The notes beneath the pieces are model-generated. The model was not told where the DNA came from. It was given only the letters and a program-made list of their open reading frames with translations, and ran no database searches. Below are positions 10,365 through 18,492 of a stretch of DNA of 64,000 nt, one piece after another (position 1 is the stretch's first letter; every line of letters begins with the position of its first letter). The position numbers and the translations under genes are program-made. Origin of the DNA: Pseudomonadota bacterium. GTDB taxonomy: Bacteria > Pseudomonadota > Gammaproteobacteria > Burkholderiales > Gallionellaceae. The DNA lies in assembly GCA_021821945.1 (NCBI GenBank), contig JAJZTF010000002.1:124001-188000 (forward strand), written 5' to 3'.

Positions 10365-12249
10365 TGCGCTTTTCCAGTTCCTCCCAGCGCCCCATCAGGC
10401 TTGAAAGCGCTTCCTCTATCTCTTCGTTTCTCGCCTGAAGCTGTCTTGCGCGCTTCGCGTCGTTTTTGAATATCGCGCCGTCGGCAAGGTGGGCGGCGAT
10501 GTCGATCTGTTCCTTTTCCAGCGCCTCGATGCGGCCGGGAAGTTCCTCGAGCTCGCGCGACTCCTTGTAGCTCAGCCTGTTCTCGGCCCTGGGTTTGACG
10601 GGAGCCTGCTGTTTGGGGGCAGCCTTTGCGGGTGCCGGAGCCTGCTGGAATTTCTTTGCCCTCACCCAGTCTTCATGCCCGCCTACGTATTCGACGAGCT
10701 TTCCTTCCCCTTCGAAGGCGATCACCTGCGTCACCACGTTGTCGAGGAATGCCCTGTCGTGGCTTACCAGGAAAAGCGTGCCGTCGTAGTTGGCAAGCAG
10801 CTCCTCCAGAAGTTCGAGCGTCTCGATGTCGAGATCGTTGGTCGGCTCGTCGAGCACGAGCACGTTTGCCGGCTGTGTGAATAGCCTCGCCAGAAGAAGG
10901 CGGTTTCTCTCCCCTCCCGAGCAGCTCTTTACCGGAGATCTCGCGCGCTCCGGCGGGAAAAGAAAATCTTCCAGATAGCTGATCACGTGCTTTCTCTGTC
11001 CGCCGATCTCGATGTAATCCGAGCCCTGGCTTATCGTGTCGGCGAGCGTGGCCTCGTCGTCAAGCTGCGCGCGCAGCTGGTCGAAATAGGCGACAGACAC
11101 CTTGGTGCCCAGCCTCGCCGTTCCGGAGTCTGGCTGGATCTCTCCCAGGATGATCTTGAGCAGCGTGCTCTTGCCAGCACCGTTGGGGCCCAGGAGTCCG
11201 ATCTTGTCGCCGCGCTGGATGCGGCAGGAGAAATCCTTGATCAGCGTGCGGCCGCCATAGGATTTGCTGACATCGATGAGTTCGGCGACCAGTTTTCCGG
11301 AGCGTTCTCCGCTGTCGACCGACATCTCGACCTTGCCCTGCTTTTCGCGGCGCGCCGCGCGTTCCCGGCGGAGCTTCTCAAGACGCAGCACGCGCCCTTC
11401 GTTCCGAGTGCGACGGGCCTTGACTCCCTGGCGTATCCAGGCTTCCTCCTGAGCCAGCACCTTGTCGAATTTCGCGTTCACCACCGCCTCGTCCGCGAGC
11501 ATGCGTTCCTTGATCGCAAGATAGGCGCTGAAGTTTCCGGGGAATGAGGCGAGCCTTCCGCGGTCAAGCTCCACGATGCGCGTTGCGACATTGTCGAGAA
11601 ATCTCCTGTCGTGGGTGACGAAGAGCACGCTGCCTGCAAAGCTGTTCAAGAGTCCTTCCAGCCATTCGATCGAGGCGAAGTCCAGATGGTTGGTCGGTTC
11701 GTCAAGGATCAGCACATCGGGCTCGGCTACCAGGGCCTGCGCCAAGGCAACGCGCTTTCTCTGTCCGCCGGAAAGATTGCCGACCATCTTTTCGGGATCG
11801 AGGTCTAGCTTCGCGATCGCGGTCTCGATGCGTGTCTTGACCGACCAGCCTCCCTGCGCTTCGAGTTCTGTCTGCAGGTGCTGCATCGCCTCGAGCAGCT
11901 TTTCGTGATCGGCATCGGGGTCGCCCAGCTGATGGGAGACGTGGTTGTAGTCCTGCAGGAGCTTCTGCAGCTTGCCCAGTCCCTTGGCCACAGCGTCGAA
12001 CACGCTGTCATCGGGATCGAGTGCAGGCTCCTGGCTCACATGGCAGATGCGTGCGGAAGGCGAACGCCAAACCTGCCCGTCGTCCAGCGTTGCCTGTCCT
12101 GCAAGGACGCGCATCATGCTGGACTTGCCACCGCCGTTGCGGCCGATGAGGCCCACTCGCTCCCCTTCGTCGAGTTGAAAGTCGGCATGGTCCAGGAGGG
12201 CAACGTGGCCGAAGGCCAGGCTTGCATTGTCGAGCGTGATGAATGGCAT
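10357..12249 (-). CDS. uup: ABC-F ATPase of the Uup type
   Basis: A 630-residue protein with two ABC ATPase domains and no membrane segments, typical of ABC-F translation and DNA-associated factors. Walker A motifs GRNGGGKSS (about 36-44) and GPNGAGKST (about 355-363), signatures LSGGQRKR and CSGGERNR, and Walker B ILDEPTNHLD and VLDEPTNDLD are all intact. The C-terminal 80 residues are charged and coiled-coil-like (RIEALEKEQ through EEIEEAL), the mark of Uup rather than EttA. Uup acts on ribosomes or branched DNA and reduces transposon excision. It follows the exported peroxiredoxin gene by 7 nt. Confidence 0.85.
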   Translation of the reverse strand: MPFITLDNASLAFGHVALLDHADFQLDEGERVGLIGRNGGGKSSMMRVLAGQATLDDGQVWRSPSARICHVSQEPALDPDDSVFDAVAKGLGKLQKLLQDYNHVSHQLGDPDADHEKLLEAMQHLQTELEAQGGWSVKTRIETAIAKLDLDPEKMVGNLSGGQRKRVALAQALVAEPDVLILDEPTNHLDFASIEWLEGLLNSFAGSVLFVTHDRRFLDNVATRIVELDRGRLASFPGNFSAYLAIKERMLADEAVVNAKFDKVLAQEEAWIRQGVKARRTRNEGRVLRLEKLRRERAARREKQGKVEMSVDSGERSGKLVAELIDVSKSYGGRTLIKDFSCRIQRGDKIGLLGPNGAGKSTLLKIILGEIQPDSGTARLGTKVSVAYFDQLRAQLDDEATLADTISQGSDYIEIGGQRKHVISYLEDFLFPPERARSPVKSCSGGERNRLLLARLFTQPANVLVLDEPTNDLDIETLELLEELLANYDGTLFLVSHDRAFLDNVVTQVIAFEGEGKLVEYVGGHEDWVRAKKFQQAPAPAKAAPKQQAPVKPRAENRLSYKESRELEELPGRIEALEKEQIDIAAHLADGAIFKNDAKRARQLQARNEEIEEALSSLMGRWEELEKRIS

Positions 12250-12256
12250 GTCGGAA

Positions 12257-12799
12257 TCAGGTCTTCTTTTGTTCTGCGATCAGTTTCTTCAGGTCGTCTA
12301 TGATTTCGACCGAATGGCGGGAAGTGTCGACGCTCAGGTAGACCTTGCTGATCCTGCCTTGCGGGTCGATCAGGAAGGTGTAGCGCTTGGCGATCTTGAC
12401 GAGGGCCAGATTGCGCTCGGCGCCATAGCTTTCCGCAACCTTGCCGTCCCTGTCGGCCAGAAGCGGAAAGGGCAGGTGATACTTCTTCGCGAATTCGGCA
12501 TGGTTGTCGGTGTTGTCGATGCTGACGCCGACCACCTGAGCTCCCATCTGTCTTAGCTGGCTAAGATCATCGCGGAACTTGCATGCCTCTTCGGTGCAGC
12601 CAGGCGTATCGTCCTTGGGATAGAAATACAGCACGAGGTATTTTCCGCGGAATTCCGAAAGGGTGTGCTGCATGCCGTGCTGGTCTGGCAGGTTGAAGTC
12701 GGGGGCCATCTGGCCTGCCTTTGGCGGATCGCTTGCCAGCGCTGCAGGCACGGTGAAAAGTATTACGATCGCGGTGGTGATGGAGAATAGCCATTTCAT
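12257..12799 (-). CDS. Exported Bcp-type thioredoxin-dependent peroxiredoxin
   Basis: A 180-residue thiol peroxidase of the AhpC/TSA (Bcp/PrxQ) group. The peroxidatic cysteine is C68 in DDTPGCT, and C73 (EACKFRD) is at the usual resolving position. Unlike classical cytoplasmic Bcp it begins with a signal peptide (MKWLFSITT..., cleavage near ALAS at residue 23), so it should act in the periplasm and need a periplasmic electron donor. The ATG at 12799 has GGGAG before it; the longer frame adds 13 residues and would bury the signal peptide. It is followed closely by uup, an unrelated partner. Confidence 0.87.
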   Translation of the reverse strand: MKWLFSITTAIVILFTVPAALASDPPKAGQMAPDFNLPDQHGMQHTLSEFRGKYLVLYFYPKDDTPGCTEEACKFRDDLSQLRQMGAQVVGVSIDNTDNHAEFAKKYHLPFPLLADRDGKVAESYGAERNLALVKIAKRYTFLIDPQGRISKVYLSVDTSRHSVEIIDDLKKLIAEQKKT

Positions 12800-12876
12800 G
12801 GTGGACTCCCTTCTGTATGAGTTGCGACAGCCGGACATGATACAGCGAGAGGGTTCTGGTTGCAGAATAATTGCGG

Positions 12877-12882
12877 TAGAAT
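12877..12882 (+). promoter_or_regulatory. Probable -10 element of tRNA-Arg
   Basis: TAGAAT lies 9 nt before the tRNA, placing the transcription start 2-4 nt upstream of the mature 5' end. The -35 region 17 nt upstream (TTCTGG) is a poor match, so this is tentative. Confidence 0.35.
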
Positions 12883-12891
12883 ACGCACCTC

Positions 12892-12966
12892 GTCCTTGTA
12901 GTTAAATGGATATAACCGCCCCCTCCTAAGGGGCAATTACAGGTTCGATTCCTGTCAAGGACACCA
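12892..12966 (+). tRNA. tRNA-Arg, anticodon CCT
   Basis: A complete cloverleaf can be folded by eye. The acceptor stem is GTCCTTG/CAAGGAC with discriminator A and an encoded CCA. The D stem is GTTA/TAAC. The anticodon stem GCCCC/GGGGC carries the loop CTCCTAA (anticodon CCT, reading AGG codons). The T stem is ACAGG/CCTGT with loop TTCGATT. AGG is used often in this window, even in recA and alaS, so this tRNA should be physiologically important. No integrase gene or repeated 3' end lies nearby, although this tRNA is a frequent integration site elsewhere. Confidence 0.97.
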
Positions 12967-13043
12967 TATGCTTATGGCAATGATCCCTATGCCTGTCATC
13001 TGCAAGGGCTGTTTTCTGGCCTGTCTTTAGGGGCGACACAGCG

Positions 13044-13394
13044 ATGCTTTACTATGCAATCAAGGTCATTGTTTCGGCTTTGCTCATCGTTGCGATCTCC
13101 GAAATCGCAAAGCGGTCGAGCGGCTTTGCGGCACTTGTCGCATCGCTTCCGCTTACATCGCTGCTCGCTTTTGTCTGGATGCACTTCGAGTCCTCGCCGC
13201 CTGAGCGTATCGGCGATCTTTCATTGCAGATTTTCTGGCTCGTTCTTCCATCGCTCGTCTTGTTCCTGGTGCTTCCTTTCCTGCTCAGGCATGGTCTGGG
13301 ATTCTGGGCCAGCCTCATTCTTTCGGTCGCTTTGACGGCTGGATCATATATGGTGCTTCTCCCTTTTCTGCGTCGCATGGGAGTGGCTTTGTGA
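13044..13394 (+). CDS. DUF3147 family membrane protein
   Basis: A 116-residue, very hydrophobic protein with about four membrane segments (near residues 2-20, 28-46, 62-81 and 87-108) and short polar loops. Length and pattern match DUF3147, a family of small inner-membrane proteins of unknown function. The motif region KRSSGFAALVASLPLTS after the first helix is characteristic. It stands alone between the tRNA and metZ. Confidence 0.8.
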   Translation: MLYYAIKVIVSALLIVAISEIAKRSSGFAALVASLPLTSLLAFVWMHFESSPPERIGDLSLQIFWLVLPSLVLFLVLPFLLRHGLGFWASLILSVALTAGSYMVLLPFLRRMGVAL

Positions 13395-13432
13395 AAGGCT
13401 TAAGACGTGCTGCGGAAAACTTGCCGGATCGA

Positions 13433-13441
13433 TGCTATAGT
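13433..13441 (+). promoter_or_regulatory. Possible extended -10 promoter of metZ
   Basis: TGCTATAGT is an extended -10 element (TG-N-TATAGT) 68 nt before the metZ start. No good -35 box lies at the right distance, as is allowed for extended -10 promoters. Confidence 0.35.
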
Positions 13442-13508
13442 TCCGTCATTGCCTAGCGTTGGATGATTCCGATCGTCTGGCGTGATTAGACCAATTCCTG
13501 AGGACAAG

Positions 13509-14681
13509 ATGAACGAAGAAAATTATCAGCCCGAGACGCTGGCGGTGCGGGAAGGGACGCTGAGGAGCCAGTTTGGCGAGCATTCCGAGGCGCTGTTTCT
13601 GACCTCGAGCTTCGTTTTCGAGAGCGCCGAGCAGGCGGCAAGGCGCTTCATAGGCGAAGAGTCAGGCAACATCTATTCGCGCTTTACCAATCCCACGGTC
13701 ACGATGTTCGAGGAGCGCCTTGCGGCCCTGGAAGGCGCCGAGCAGTGCGTTGCCACCGCATCAGGCATGTCGGCGATCCTGGCCTGCGTGATGGGGCTGC
13801 TCAAGGCGGGAGACCATGTCGTCGCATCCTACAGCCTGTTCGGCTCGACCGTGAATCTCTTCAACAACGTGATCAAAAAATTCGGCGTCGAGACCACCTA
13901 TGTTTCCGCGACCGATGTTCCGGCATGGCAGGCGGCCGTGCGTCCCAACACGAAGCTCTTTTTTCTCGAGACGCCATCCAATCCGCTGACCGAGATATCC
14001 GACATCGCTGCGATATCGGGGATTGCGAAATCCTGCGGCGCGCTCCTGGCGGTGGACAACTGTTTCTGCACGCCGATACTGCAGCGTCCGCTCGACTTGG
14101 GTGCTGACATCGTGATCCACTCGGCGACCAAATACATAGACGGGCAGGGGCGCGTGCTGGGCGGCGCAGTCCTTGGCAGCAGAAAAAACATGGAAGGTGT
14201 GTATGGATTTTTGCGCACCGCAGGACCCACGATGAGCGCCTTCAACGCCTGGATATTCCTGAAGGGGCTCGAGACGCTGAAAATCCGCATGGATGCGCAC
14301 AGCGCGAATGCGCTTGAACTTGCGAAGTGGCTGGAAGCGCAGCCCAACGTCACCCGCGTCCTTTATCCCGGACTTCCCTCCCATCCGCAGCATGAACTCG
14401 CGATGAGACAACAGAAGAGCGGCGGCGGCATCGTCTCCTTCGAGGTCAAGGGAGGCAAGGAAGCCGCGTGGCGTGTGATAGACGGCACGCGGCTCTTGTC
14501 GATCACCGCGAATCTGGGCGATACGCGAACCACGATCTGCCATTCCGCAAGCACCACGCATGCGCGCATCAGCCCTGAGGCGCGCGCGTCAGCAGGCATC
14601 AGCGACGGGCTGATCAGGATTGCAGTAGGGCTCGAGGCCGTCGTCGACATACAGCAAGACCTTGCGCGCGGTTTGCAGTGA
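13509..14681 (+). CDS. metZ: O-succinylhomoserine sulfhydrylase
   Basis: A PLP enzyme of the Cys/Met metabolism family (390 residues) that makes homocysteine directly from O-succinylhomoserine and sulfide, by-passing cystathionine. The PLP lysine is K208 in HSATKYIDG; YSRFTNPT (56-63) and the SGMSAI segment bind cofactor phosphate. The ATG at 13509 is preceded by GAGG, while the upstream GTG has no support. Assignment to MetZ rather than cystathionine gamma-synthase rests on overall resemblance. Its TGA overlaps the next start (GTGA). Confidence 0.9.
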   Translation: MNEENYQPETLAVREGTLRSQFGEHSEALFLTSSFVFESAEQAARRFIGEESGNIYSRFTNPTVTMFEERLAALEGAEQCVATASGMSAILACVMGLLKAGDHVVASYSLFGSTVNLFNNVIKKFGVETTYVSATDVPAWQAAVRPNTKLFFLETPSNPLTEISDIAAISGIAKSCGALLAVDNCFCTPILQRPLDLGADIVIHSATKYIDGQGRVLGGAVLGSRKNMEGVYGFLRTAGPTMSAFNAWIFLKGLETLKIRMDAHSANALELAKWLEAQPNVTRVLYPGLPSHPQHELAMRQQKSGGGIVSFEVKGGKEAAWRVIDGTRLLSITANLGDTRTTICHSASTTHARISPEARASAGISDGLIRIAVGLEAVVDIQQDLARGLQ

Positions 14682-15175
14682 CGATGGATGTCCTGGCTGC
14701 ACAGCTTGGCGGATTGCTGAAGTCTCATGGGCTGATGCTTGCGACCGCTGAATCCTGCACGGGAGGGGGTGTGGCACAGGCGATCACCGATGTGGCGGGG
14801 AGCTCGGCCTGGTTCGAGCGCGGTTTCGTGACTTACTCGAACCTCTCGAAGCAGCAGATGCTGGGGGTCAGTGAGTCGACAATCGCACAGCACGGCGCGG
14901 TATCCGAGGCGGTGGTGCGCGAGATGGTTGCGGGGGCGCTTCTGAGAAGCTCTGCTCAGGTGGCGCTTGCAGTCAGCGGCATCGCGGGACCCGGAGGCGG
15001 GACGCTCGACAAGCCTGTCGGCACGGTCTGGTTTGCCTGGGGTTTGAGGCATACTGCGGCAATTGCACAGCGCTTCCTTTTTCCCGGAAACCGCGCCGAG
15101 GTGCGTGCCCACGCGGTGCATGCGGCGCTGCAGGGCGCGATCGACCTTCTGAACAAGCGCAGCGAAACCGTCTGA
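14678..15175 (+). CDS. pncC: CinA-family nicotinamide-nucleotide amidohydrolase
   Basis: A 165-residue stand-alone CinA C-terminal domain. These enzymes deamidate nicotinamide mononucleotide to nicotinate mononucleotide, recycling NAD by-products of DNA ligase. The family motifs TAESCTGGGVAQ (about 22-33) and AVSGIAGPGGG (about 101-111) are clear. The start is GTG at 14678 overlapping the metZ stop, or ATG at 14684. It sits just ahead of recA, the usual cinA-recA-recX order in many bacteria, but the LexA box after its stop gives recA its own promoter. Confidence 0.88.
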   Translation: MTMDVLAAQLGGLLKSHGLMLATAESCTGGGVAQAITDVAGSSAWFERGFVTYSNLSKQQMLGVSESTIAQHGAVSEAVVREMVAGALLRSSAQVALAVSGIAGPGGGTLDKPVGTVWFAWGLRHTAAIAQRFLFPGNRAEVRAHAVHAALQGAIDLLNKRSETV

Positions 15176-15177
15176 AA

Positions 15178-15189
15178 GAACGATCGTTC
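15178..15189 (+). promoter_or_regulatory. LexA (SOS) operator of recA, GAAC-N4-GTTC type
   Basis: The perfect palindrome GAACGATCGTTC (14 bp if the flanking A and T are counted, 15177-15190) lies 2 nt after the cinA stop and 59 nt before recA. It overlaps the -35 region of a promoter with -10 CATAAT at 15213-15218. It fits GAAC-N4-GTTC, the motif of Bacillus LexA, which has also been reported for LexA of Sideroxydans lithotrophicus, Gallionella and related Nitrosomonadales. It does not fit the standard betaproteobacterial CTGT-N8-ACAG. Confidence 0.85.
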
Positions 15190-15212
15190 TGTTCAAATGC
15201 AAATCGCTGTGC

Positions 15213-15218
15213 CATAAT
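15213..15218 (+). promoter_or_regulatory. recA: Probable -10 element of recA
   Basis: CATAAT about 30 nt before the recA start codon. The -35 position 17 nt upstream (TGTTCA) directly abuts the LexA palindrome, so bound repressor would block RNA polymerase. Confidence 0.5.
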
Positions 15219-15247
15219 TCGCGCACAATTTTTTCAAGGATGAATTC

Positions 15248-16273
15248 ATGGATGAAAACAAGAGCAAGGCGCTTGCCGCGGCATTGAGCCAGATCGAGAA
15301 ACAGTTCGGCAAGGGATCTATCATGAGGCTGGGCGAAAACGAGGTGGCGCGCGACATCGAGGTCGTCTCCACGGGTTCGCTGGGGCTGGACATCGCTTTG
15401 GGCGTCGGCGGATTGCCGCGCGGACGTGTGGTCGAGATCTACGGTCCCGAGTCTTCCGGCAAGACCACGCTGGCGCTTCAGGTGATCGCGGAGATGCAGA
15501 AGCTGGGCGGTACAGCCGCCTTCATCGACGCCGAGCATGCGCTGGATCCGCTTTATGCGCAGAAACTCGGGGTGCAGGTCGAGGACCTTTTGATCTCCCA
15601 GCCAGACAACGGGGAACAGGCGCTCGAGATCACCGACATGCTGGTTCGCTCGTCATCCGTCGACGTGGTGGTGATCGACTCCGTCGCCGCATTGACGCCC
15701 AAGGCCGAGATCGAAGGCGAGATGGGGGATGCCCAGATGGGCCTCCATGCAAGGCTGATGTCGCAGGCATTGAGGAAGCTCACCGCCAACATCAAGCGCG
15801 CAAACACCCTGGTGATCTTCATCAACCAGATACGCATGAAGATAGGCGTGATGTTCGGCAATCCGGAGACCACGACGGGCGGCAATGCGCTCAAGTTCTA
15901 CGCCTCGGTCCGCCTGGACATACGCCGCATCGGCGCGATCAAGAAGGGCGAAGAGGTGATCGGCAACGAGACGCGCGTCAAGGTCGTGAAGAACAAGGTG
16001 GCTCCTCCCTTCAAGGAGGCGCTGTTCGACATCCTCTATGGCGAAGGCATCTCGAGGGAGGGCGAGATCATAGACCTGGGCGTGTTGCACAAGCTCTTGG
16101 AGAAGTCCGGTTCCTGGTACAGCTACAACGGGGAGAAGATAGGCCAGGGCAAGGACAACGTGCGCGAATACCTGCGCGCACGTCCCGAAATCGCCCGCGA
16201 GATCGAGAACAAGATACGCGCGAGCGTCGGCGTTGCGCTGATCGGTGCGGACGGGCAGGGTGCGGCCGAATAG
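15248..16273 (+). CDS. recA: Recombinase RecA
   Basis: RecA (341 residues) forms filaments on single-stranded DNA, drives strand exchange and triggers LexA self-cleavage. Walker A GPESSGKT is at 66-73, the Walker B segment VVVIDS is near 140, and the RecA signature [11 protein letters not shown] (about 214-224) is intact. The start ATGGATGAA follows AAGGATG. The SOS operator upstream makes it DNA-damage inducible. recX follows after 3 nt, so the two are co-expressed. The gene uses AGG and ATA codons freely, unusual for such a highly expressed gene. Confidence 0.98.
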   Translation: MDENKSKALAAALSQIEKQFGKGSIMRLGENEVARDIEVVSTGSLGLDIALGVGGLPRGRVVEIYGPESSGKTTLALQVIAEMQKLGGTAAFIDAEHALDPLYAQKLGVQVEDLLISQPDNGEQALEITDMLVRSSSVDVVVIDSVAALTPKAEIEGEMGDAQMGLHARLMSQALRKLTANIKRANTLVIFINQIRMKIGVMFGNPETTTGGNALKFYASVRLDIRRIGAIKKGEEVIGNETRVKVVKNKVAPPFKEALFDILYGEGISREGEIIDLGVLHKLLEKSGSWYSYNGEKIGQGKDNVREYLRARPEIAREIENKIRASVGVALIGADGQGAAE

Positions 16274-16276
16274 GCA

Positions 16277-16750
16277 ATGAGGAAGAGGCCGGAGCCCACG
16301 CTGCGCACGCGCGCCCTTCATTGTCTGGCGCGCCGCGAATACAGCAGGGCTGAGCTCGCGGCCAAGCTCCGTCCATATGCATTGAAACAGGAGGAATCCG
16401 CAGAGAAGGCCGATCTCGATCAGCTGCTCGACGACCTTGCAGAAAGCGGCTATCTTTCCGACGAGCGCGCCGTCACCCAATTGCTGCACGCAAGGCGTCC
16501 GAGGTTCGGCTCGCAGCGCATCCTGCATGAACTGCACCAGAAGGGTATCAGCCACGAACTGATAGAGCAGGCAATGCCCTCCCTGATTGAAACCGAGCTG
16601 GAGACCGCGCGCGGCGTATGGCAGAAGAAGTTCGGTGAATTGCCGCGCGACACGAAGGAGAAGGCGAGGCAGATGCGCTTTCTGCAGTCCAGGGGGTTCT
16701 CCATGGACGTCATTCTGAAGGTGTTAAAACACGACAGATTGGAGGATTGA
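16277..16750 (+). CDS. recX: RecA regulatory protein RecX
   Basis: RecX caps or destabilises RecA filaments. The 157-residue protein shows the three-helix repeat pattern of the family: ALHCLARREYSRAELAAKL near the N-terminus, LAESGYLSDERAV in the middle (about 54-66) and LQSRGFSMDVILKVL at the C-terminus. It begins 3 nt after recA and is expected to share its SOS-controlled transcript. It converges on the HDOD gene with a 7-nt gap. Confidence 0.93.
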   Translation: MRKRPEPTLRTRALHCLARREYSRAELAAKLRPYALKQEESAEKADLDQLLDDLAESGYLSDERAVTQLLHARRPRFGSQRILHELHQKGISHELIEQAMPSLIETELETARGVWQKKFGELPRDTKEKARQMRFLQSRGFSMDVILKVLKHDRLED

Positions 16751-16757
16751 GCCGGCC

Positions 16758-17591
16758 TCAGCTCATCGGCGTGAAGCTCGTCGCCCACTGCATCTCCAGC
16801 GTCTCCCTGGCATTTTCAAGATCATCATGAGCAAGCCCGATCTGCTCGAGCTCTTCCGATGAGGCCTCTGGACAGGCTGCTCCGCGGATCGCGCTCTCTC
16901 CCGTGATCGACTCGATGATGCGCACCAGCGTGATGGGTATGTTGTCCAATGCCGGCCTGTGGTGACCCTCTATCACCCGGATCACATCGTCCGGCAGATT
17001 CCATTTTCTGGCCATCATGCCGCCGATTTCGGCGTGGGTGATGCCGAATTGCGATATCTCGAGGTCGATGGTGGACGCCTCGGGGTGGGCTTCGACATGG
17101 CTTATGAATGCGTCGAATTTTGCGGGATCGAGATGGGCCATCACGAGATAGCCCATGTCGTGCAGGAGGCCTGCGAGAAACAGCATGTTCTCGTCCTGTT
17201 TGTGTCTGCCTGGCAGCCTGGATGCGAGGAGGCGCATGCCGGCCGCCACCGAGAAGCTGTGCAGCCATAGATCGCTCAGCGTGAATATTTTGCTTTCGCG
17301 TATCTTGATGGGCTCGGTCAGCGCGATGACGGTCGCAACGGATTTAACGATGGAAAGCCCGAGAACCAGCGCGGCATCATTCACCGTGCTGATCCTTCTT
17401 CCGACTACGAAGACGGGGGAATTGGCCATGCCGATCAGTCTGGCCGAGATGACGGGATCCGATTTGACGAGATCGAGAAGCTCCTGTTCGCCCTTTTCGG
17501 TGTCCAGCTGCAAAGACAGCAATTGCCTCGCTATGGTGGAAATGGTGGGGAGAACGTCTGCCTTCCCGATCTTTGCGCGCAGGTCTTCCAT
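16758..17591 (-). CDS. HDOD domain signalling protein
   Basis: A 277-residue protein made almost entirely of an HDOD domain (about residues 15-215), a non-catalytic relative of HD phosphohydrolases. HDxGYLV (about 144-150) and ITHAEIGGMMARKWNLP (about 185-201) are typical. HDOD proteins act in signalling, motility and stress control, generally as protein-binding scaffolds. It has no second domain. A good promoter lies upstream. The target is unknown. Confidence 0.85.
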   Translation of the reverse strand: MEDLRAKIGKADVLPTISTIARQLLSLQLDTEKGEQELLDLVKSDPVISARLIGMANSPVFVVGRRISTVNDAALVLGLSIVKSVATVIALTEPIKIRESKIFTLSDLWLHSFSVAAGMRLLASRLPGRHKQDENMLFLAGLLHDMGYLVMAHLDPAKFDAFISHVEAHPEASTIDLEISQFGITHAEIGGMMARKWNLPDDVIRVIEGHHRPALDNIPITLVRIIESITGESAIRGAACPEASSEELEQIGLAHDDLENARETLEMQWATSFTPMS

Positions 17592-17617
17592 GGCTATATC
17601 CGAATGAATCGCAAGGG

Positions 17618-17646
17618 ATTCTACACTCGCTGCGGGACGGGATCAA
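17618..17646 (-). promoter_or_regulatory. Sigma-70 promoter of the HDOD gene
   Basis: On the minus strand TTGATC (17646-17641) and TAGAAT (17623-17618) are separated by exactly 17 nt. This predicts a start near 17611 and a leader of about 20 nt. Confidence 0.6.
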
Positions 17647-17796
17647 AGCATTTTTGGATGCCTTTGATGAGGCACGGCTTTCTGCAGAAATTCTTATGGC
17701 GCCTGGATATTTTCCGAAGGAAAAATCATCATTTCCCTATGGCGGGTGGTCCGCTGCGATGAACATAATGCATTGCCTGTTAAGCCTTGGAATATC

Positions 17797-18246
17797 ATGC
17801 GGAAGATTATTCTCAGCATCGCAGTGTTTCTCGCAGGGTGCGCATCGGCACCCATAGGTCCCCGCGTGGCCGTGATGCCGGCACCCGGAAAGCCTTACGA
17901 GGTGTTCATGGCCGAAGACCAGCTGTGCCGGCATTATGCTGCGCAATCGATAGGCGCTGCGCCCGGGGACTTTGCTGCTAAAAGCTTCGTCGGTTCTGCC
18001 GCAGTGGGCACGGCGATAGGGGCTGCGGCAGGCGCGATGAGCGGCGGACACGAAGGCAGCGGTGCGGCGGCAGGCCTTGTCATCGGCAGTATGGCGGGCG
18101 CAGGGCAGGGCGCGTATGCCGGGCAGGATGCGCAGATGCGTTATGACCTGACCTATGAGCAGTGCATGTATGCGAAGGGAAACCAGGTGCCAGGCATGCG
18201 CCTGCAAACGCCAGCGCCACCGGGGGCCTATCCGCCGCCGCGCTGA
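17797..18246 (+). CDS. Glycine-zipper lipoprotein
   Basis: A 149-residue protein with a lipoprotein signal (MRKIILSIAV, lipobox LAGC with C15). Its centre (about residues 65-110) is a run of Gly/Ala every fourth residue (GTAIGAAAGAMSG, GLVIGSMAGAG), a glycine-zipper that packs helices in a membrane, as in outer-membrane 17-kDa-antigen-like proteins. The tail is proline-rich. The ATG at 17797 is chosen because it starts the lipoprotein signal. Function unknown; a structural role in the envelope is plausible. Confidence 0.78.
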   Translation: MRKIILSIAVFLAGCASAPIGPRVAVMPAPGKPYEVFMAEDQLCRHYAAQSIGAAPGDFAAKSFVGSAAVGTAIGAAAGAMSGGHEGSGAAAGLVIGSMAGAGQGAYAGQDAQMRYDLTYEQCMYAKGNQVPGMRLQTPAPPGAYPPPR

Positions 18247-18433
18247 TGTGCATGCCGGATCCCTGCTTCTGTCCCGCATGCCTTTTCTCGCTTTACCTCA
18301 CACCTGCCGGCTCGGCATTGCGCAGCTGATGCCGCCCTTCGATTTTTCGCTGCCGGCCATAAAAATCGATGGGCAGATGACGTTCTGATCCTGGGAAAAT
18401 GTCGCCTACTGCCATCAAGTCTGAATTCGGGAC

Positions 18434-18486
18434 AAAAAAAAGCCTGCGGGGGGATTGCAGGCTTCAAGGGGGTGTTTGAGTATTAG
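18434..18486 (-). ncRNA. Candidate small RNA of about 50 nt
   Basis: A minus-strand unit that fits no protein gene. A near-ideal sigma-70 promoter predicts a start at about 18486-18484. The transcript has an unpaired 5' part containing five Cs (plus-strand GGGGG around 18468-18472), then a hairpin AAGCCTGC/GCAGGCTT (18464-18457 with 18447-18440) with a loop containing six Cs, followed by a U-run ending at 18434. Two exposed C-rich stretches are typical of small RNAs that pair with G-rich ribosome-binding sites. No known family is recognised. Confidence 0.6.
18440..18464 (-). terminator. Rho-independent terminator (minus strand)
   Basis: An 8-bp perfect stem (AAGCCTGC with GCAGGCTT), a 9-nt loop and a run of at least seven Ts on the minus strand. 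The plus strand has no T-run, so it works only leftward. It ends the candidate small RNA. Confidence 0.75.
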
Positions 18487-18492
18487 ATTTTC

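Noticed and set aside
12892-13044. tRNA-Arg(CCT) as attachment site of a mobile element
   Set aside because: No integrase gene, no repeat of the tRNA 3' end and no change in gene content follow; metZ and recA lie directly downstream.
13395-13508. SAM-type riboswitch before metZ
   Set aside because: The 114-nt leader does not show the conserved core or pseudoknot of SAM-I or SAM-II as far as I can fold it; only an extended -10 element is seen.
17709-17723. Inverted repeat TTTTCC-GAA-GGAAAA before the lipoprotein gene
   Set aside because: Short and AT-rich with a 3-nt loop; it fits no known operator and may be chance.
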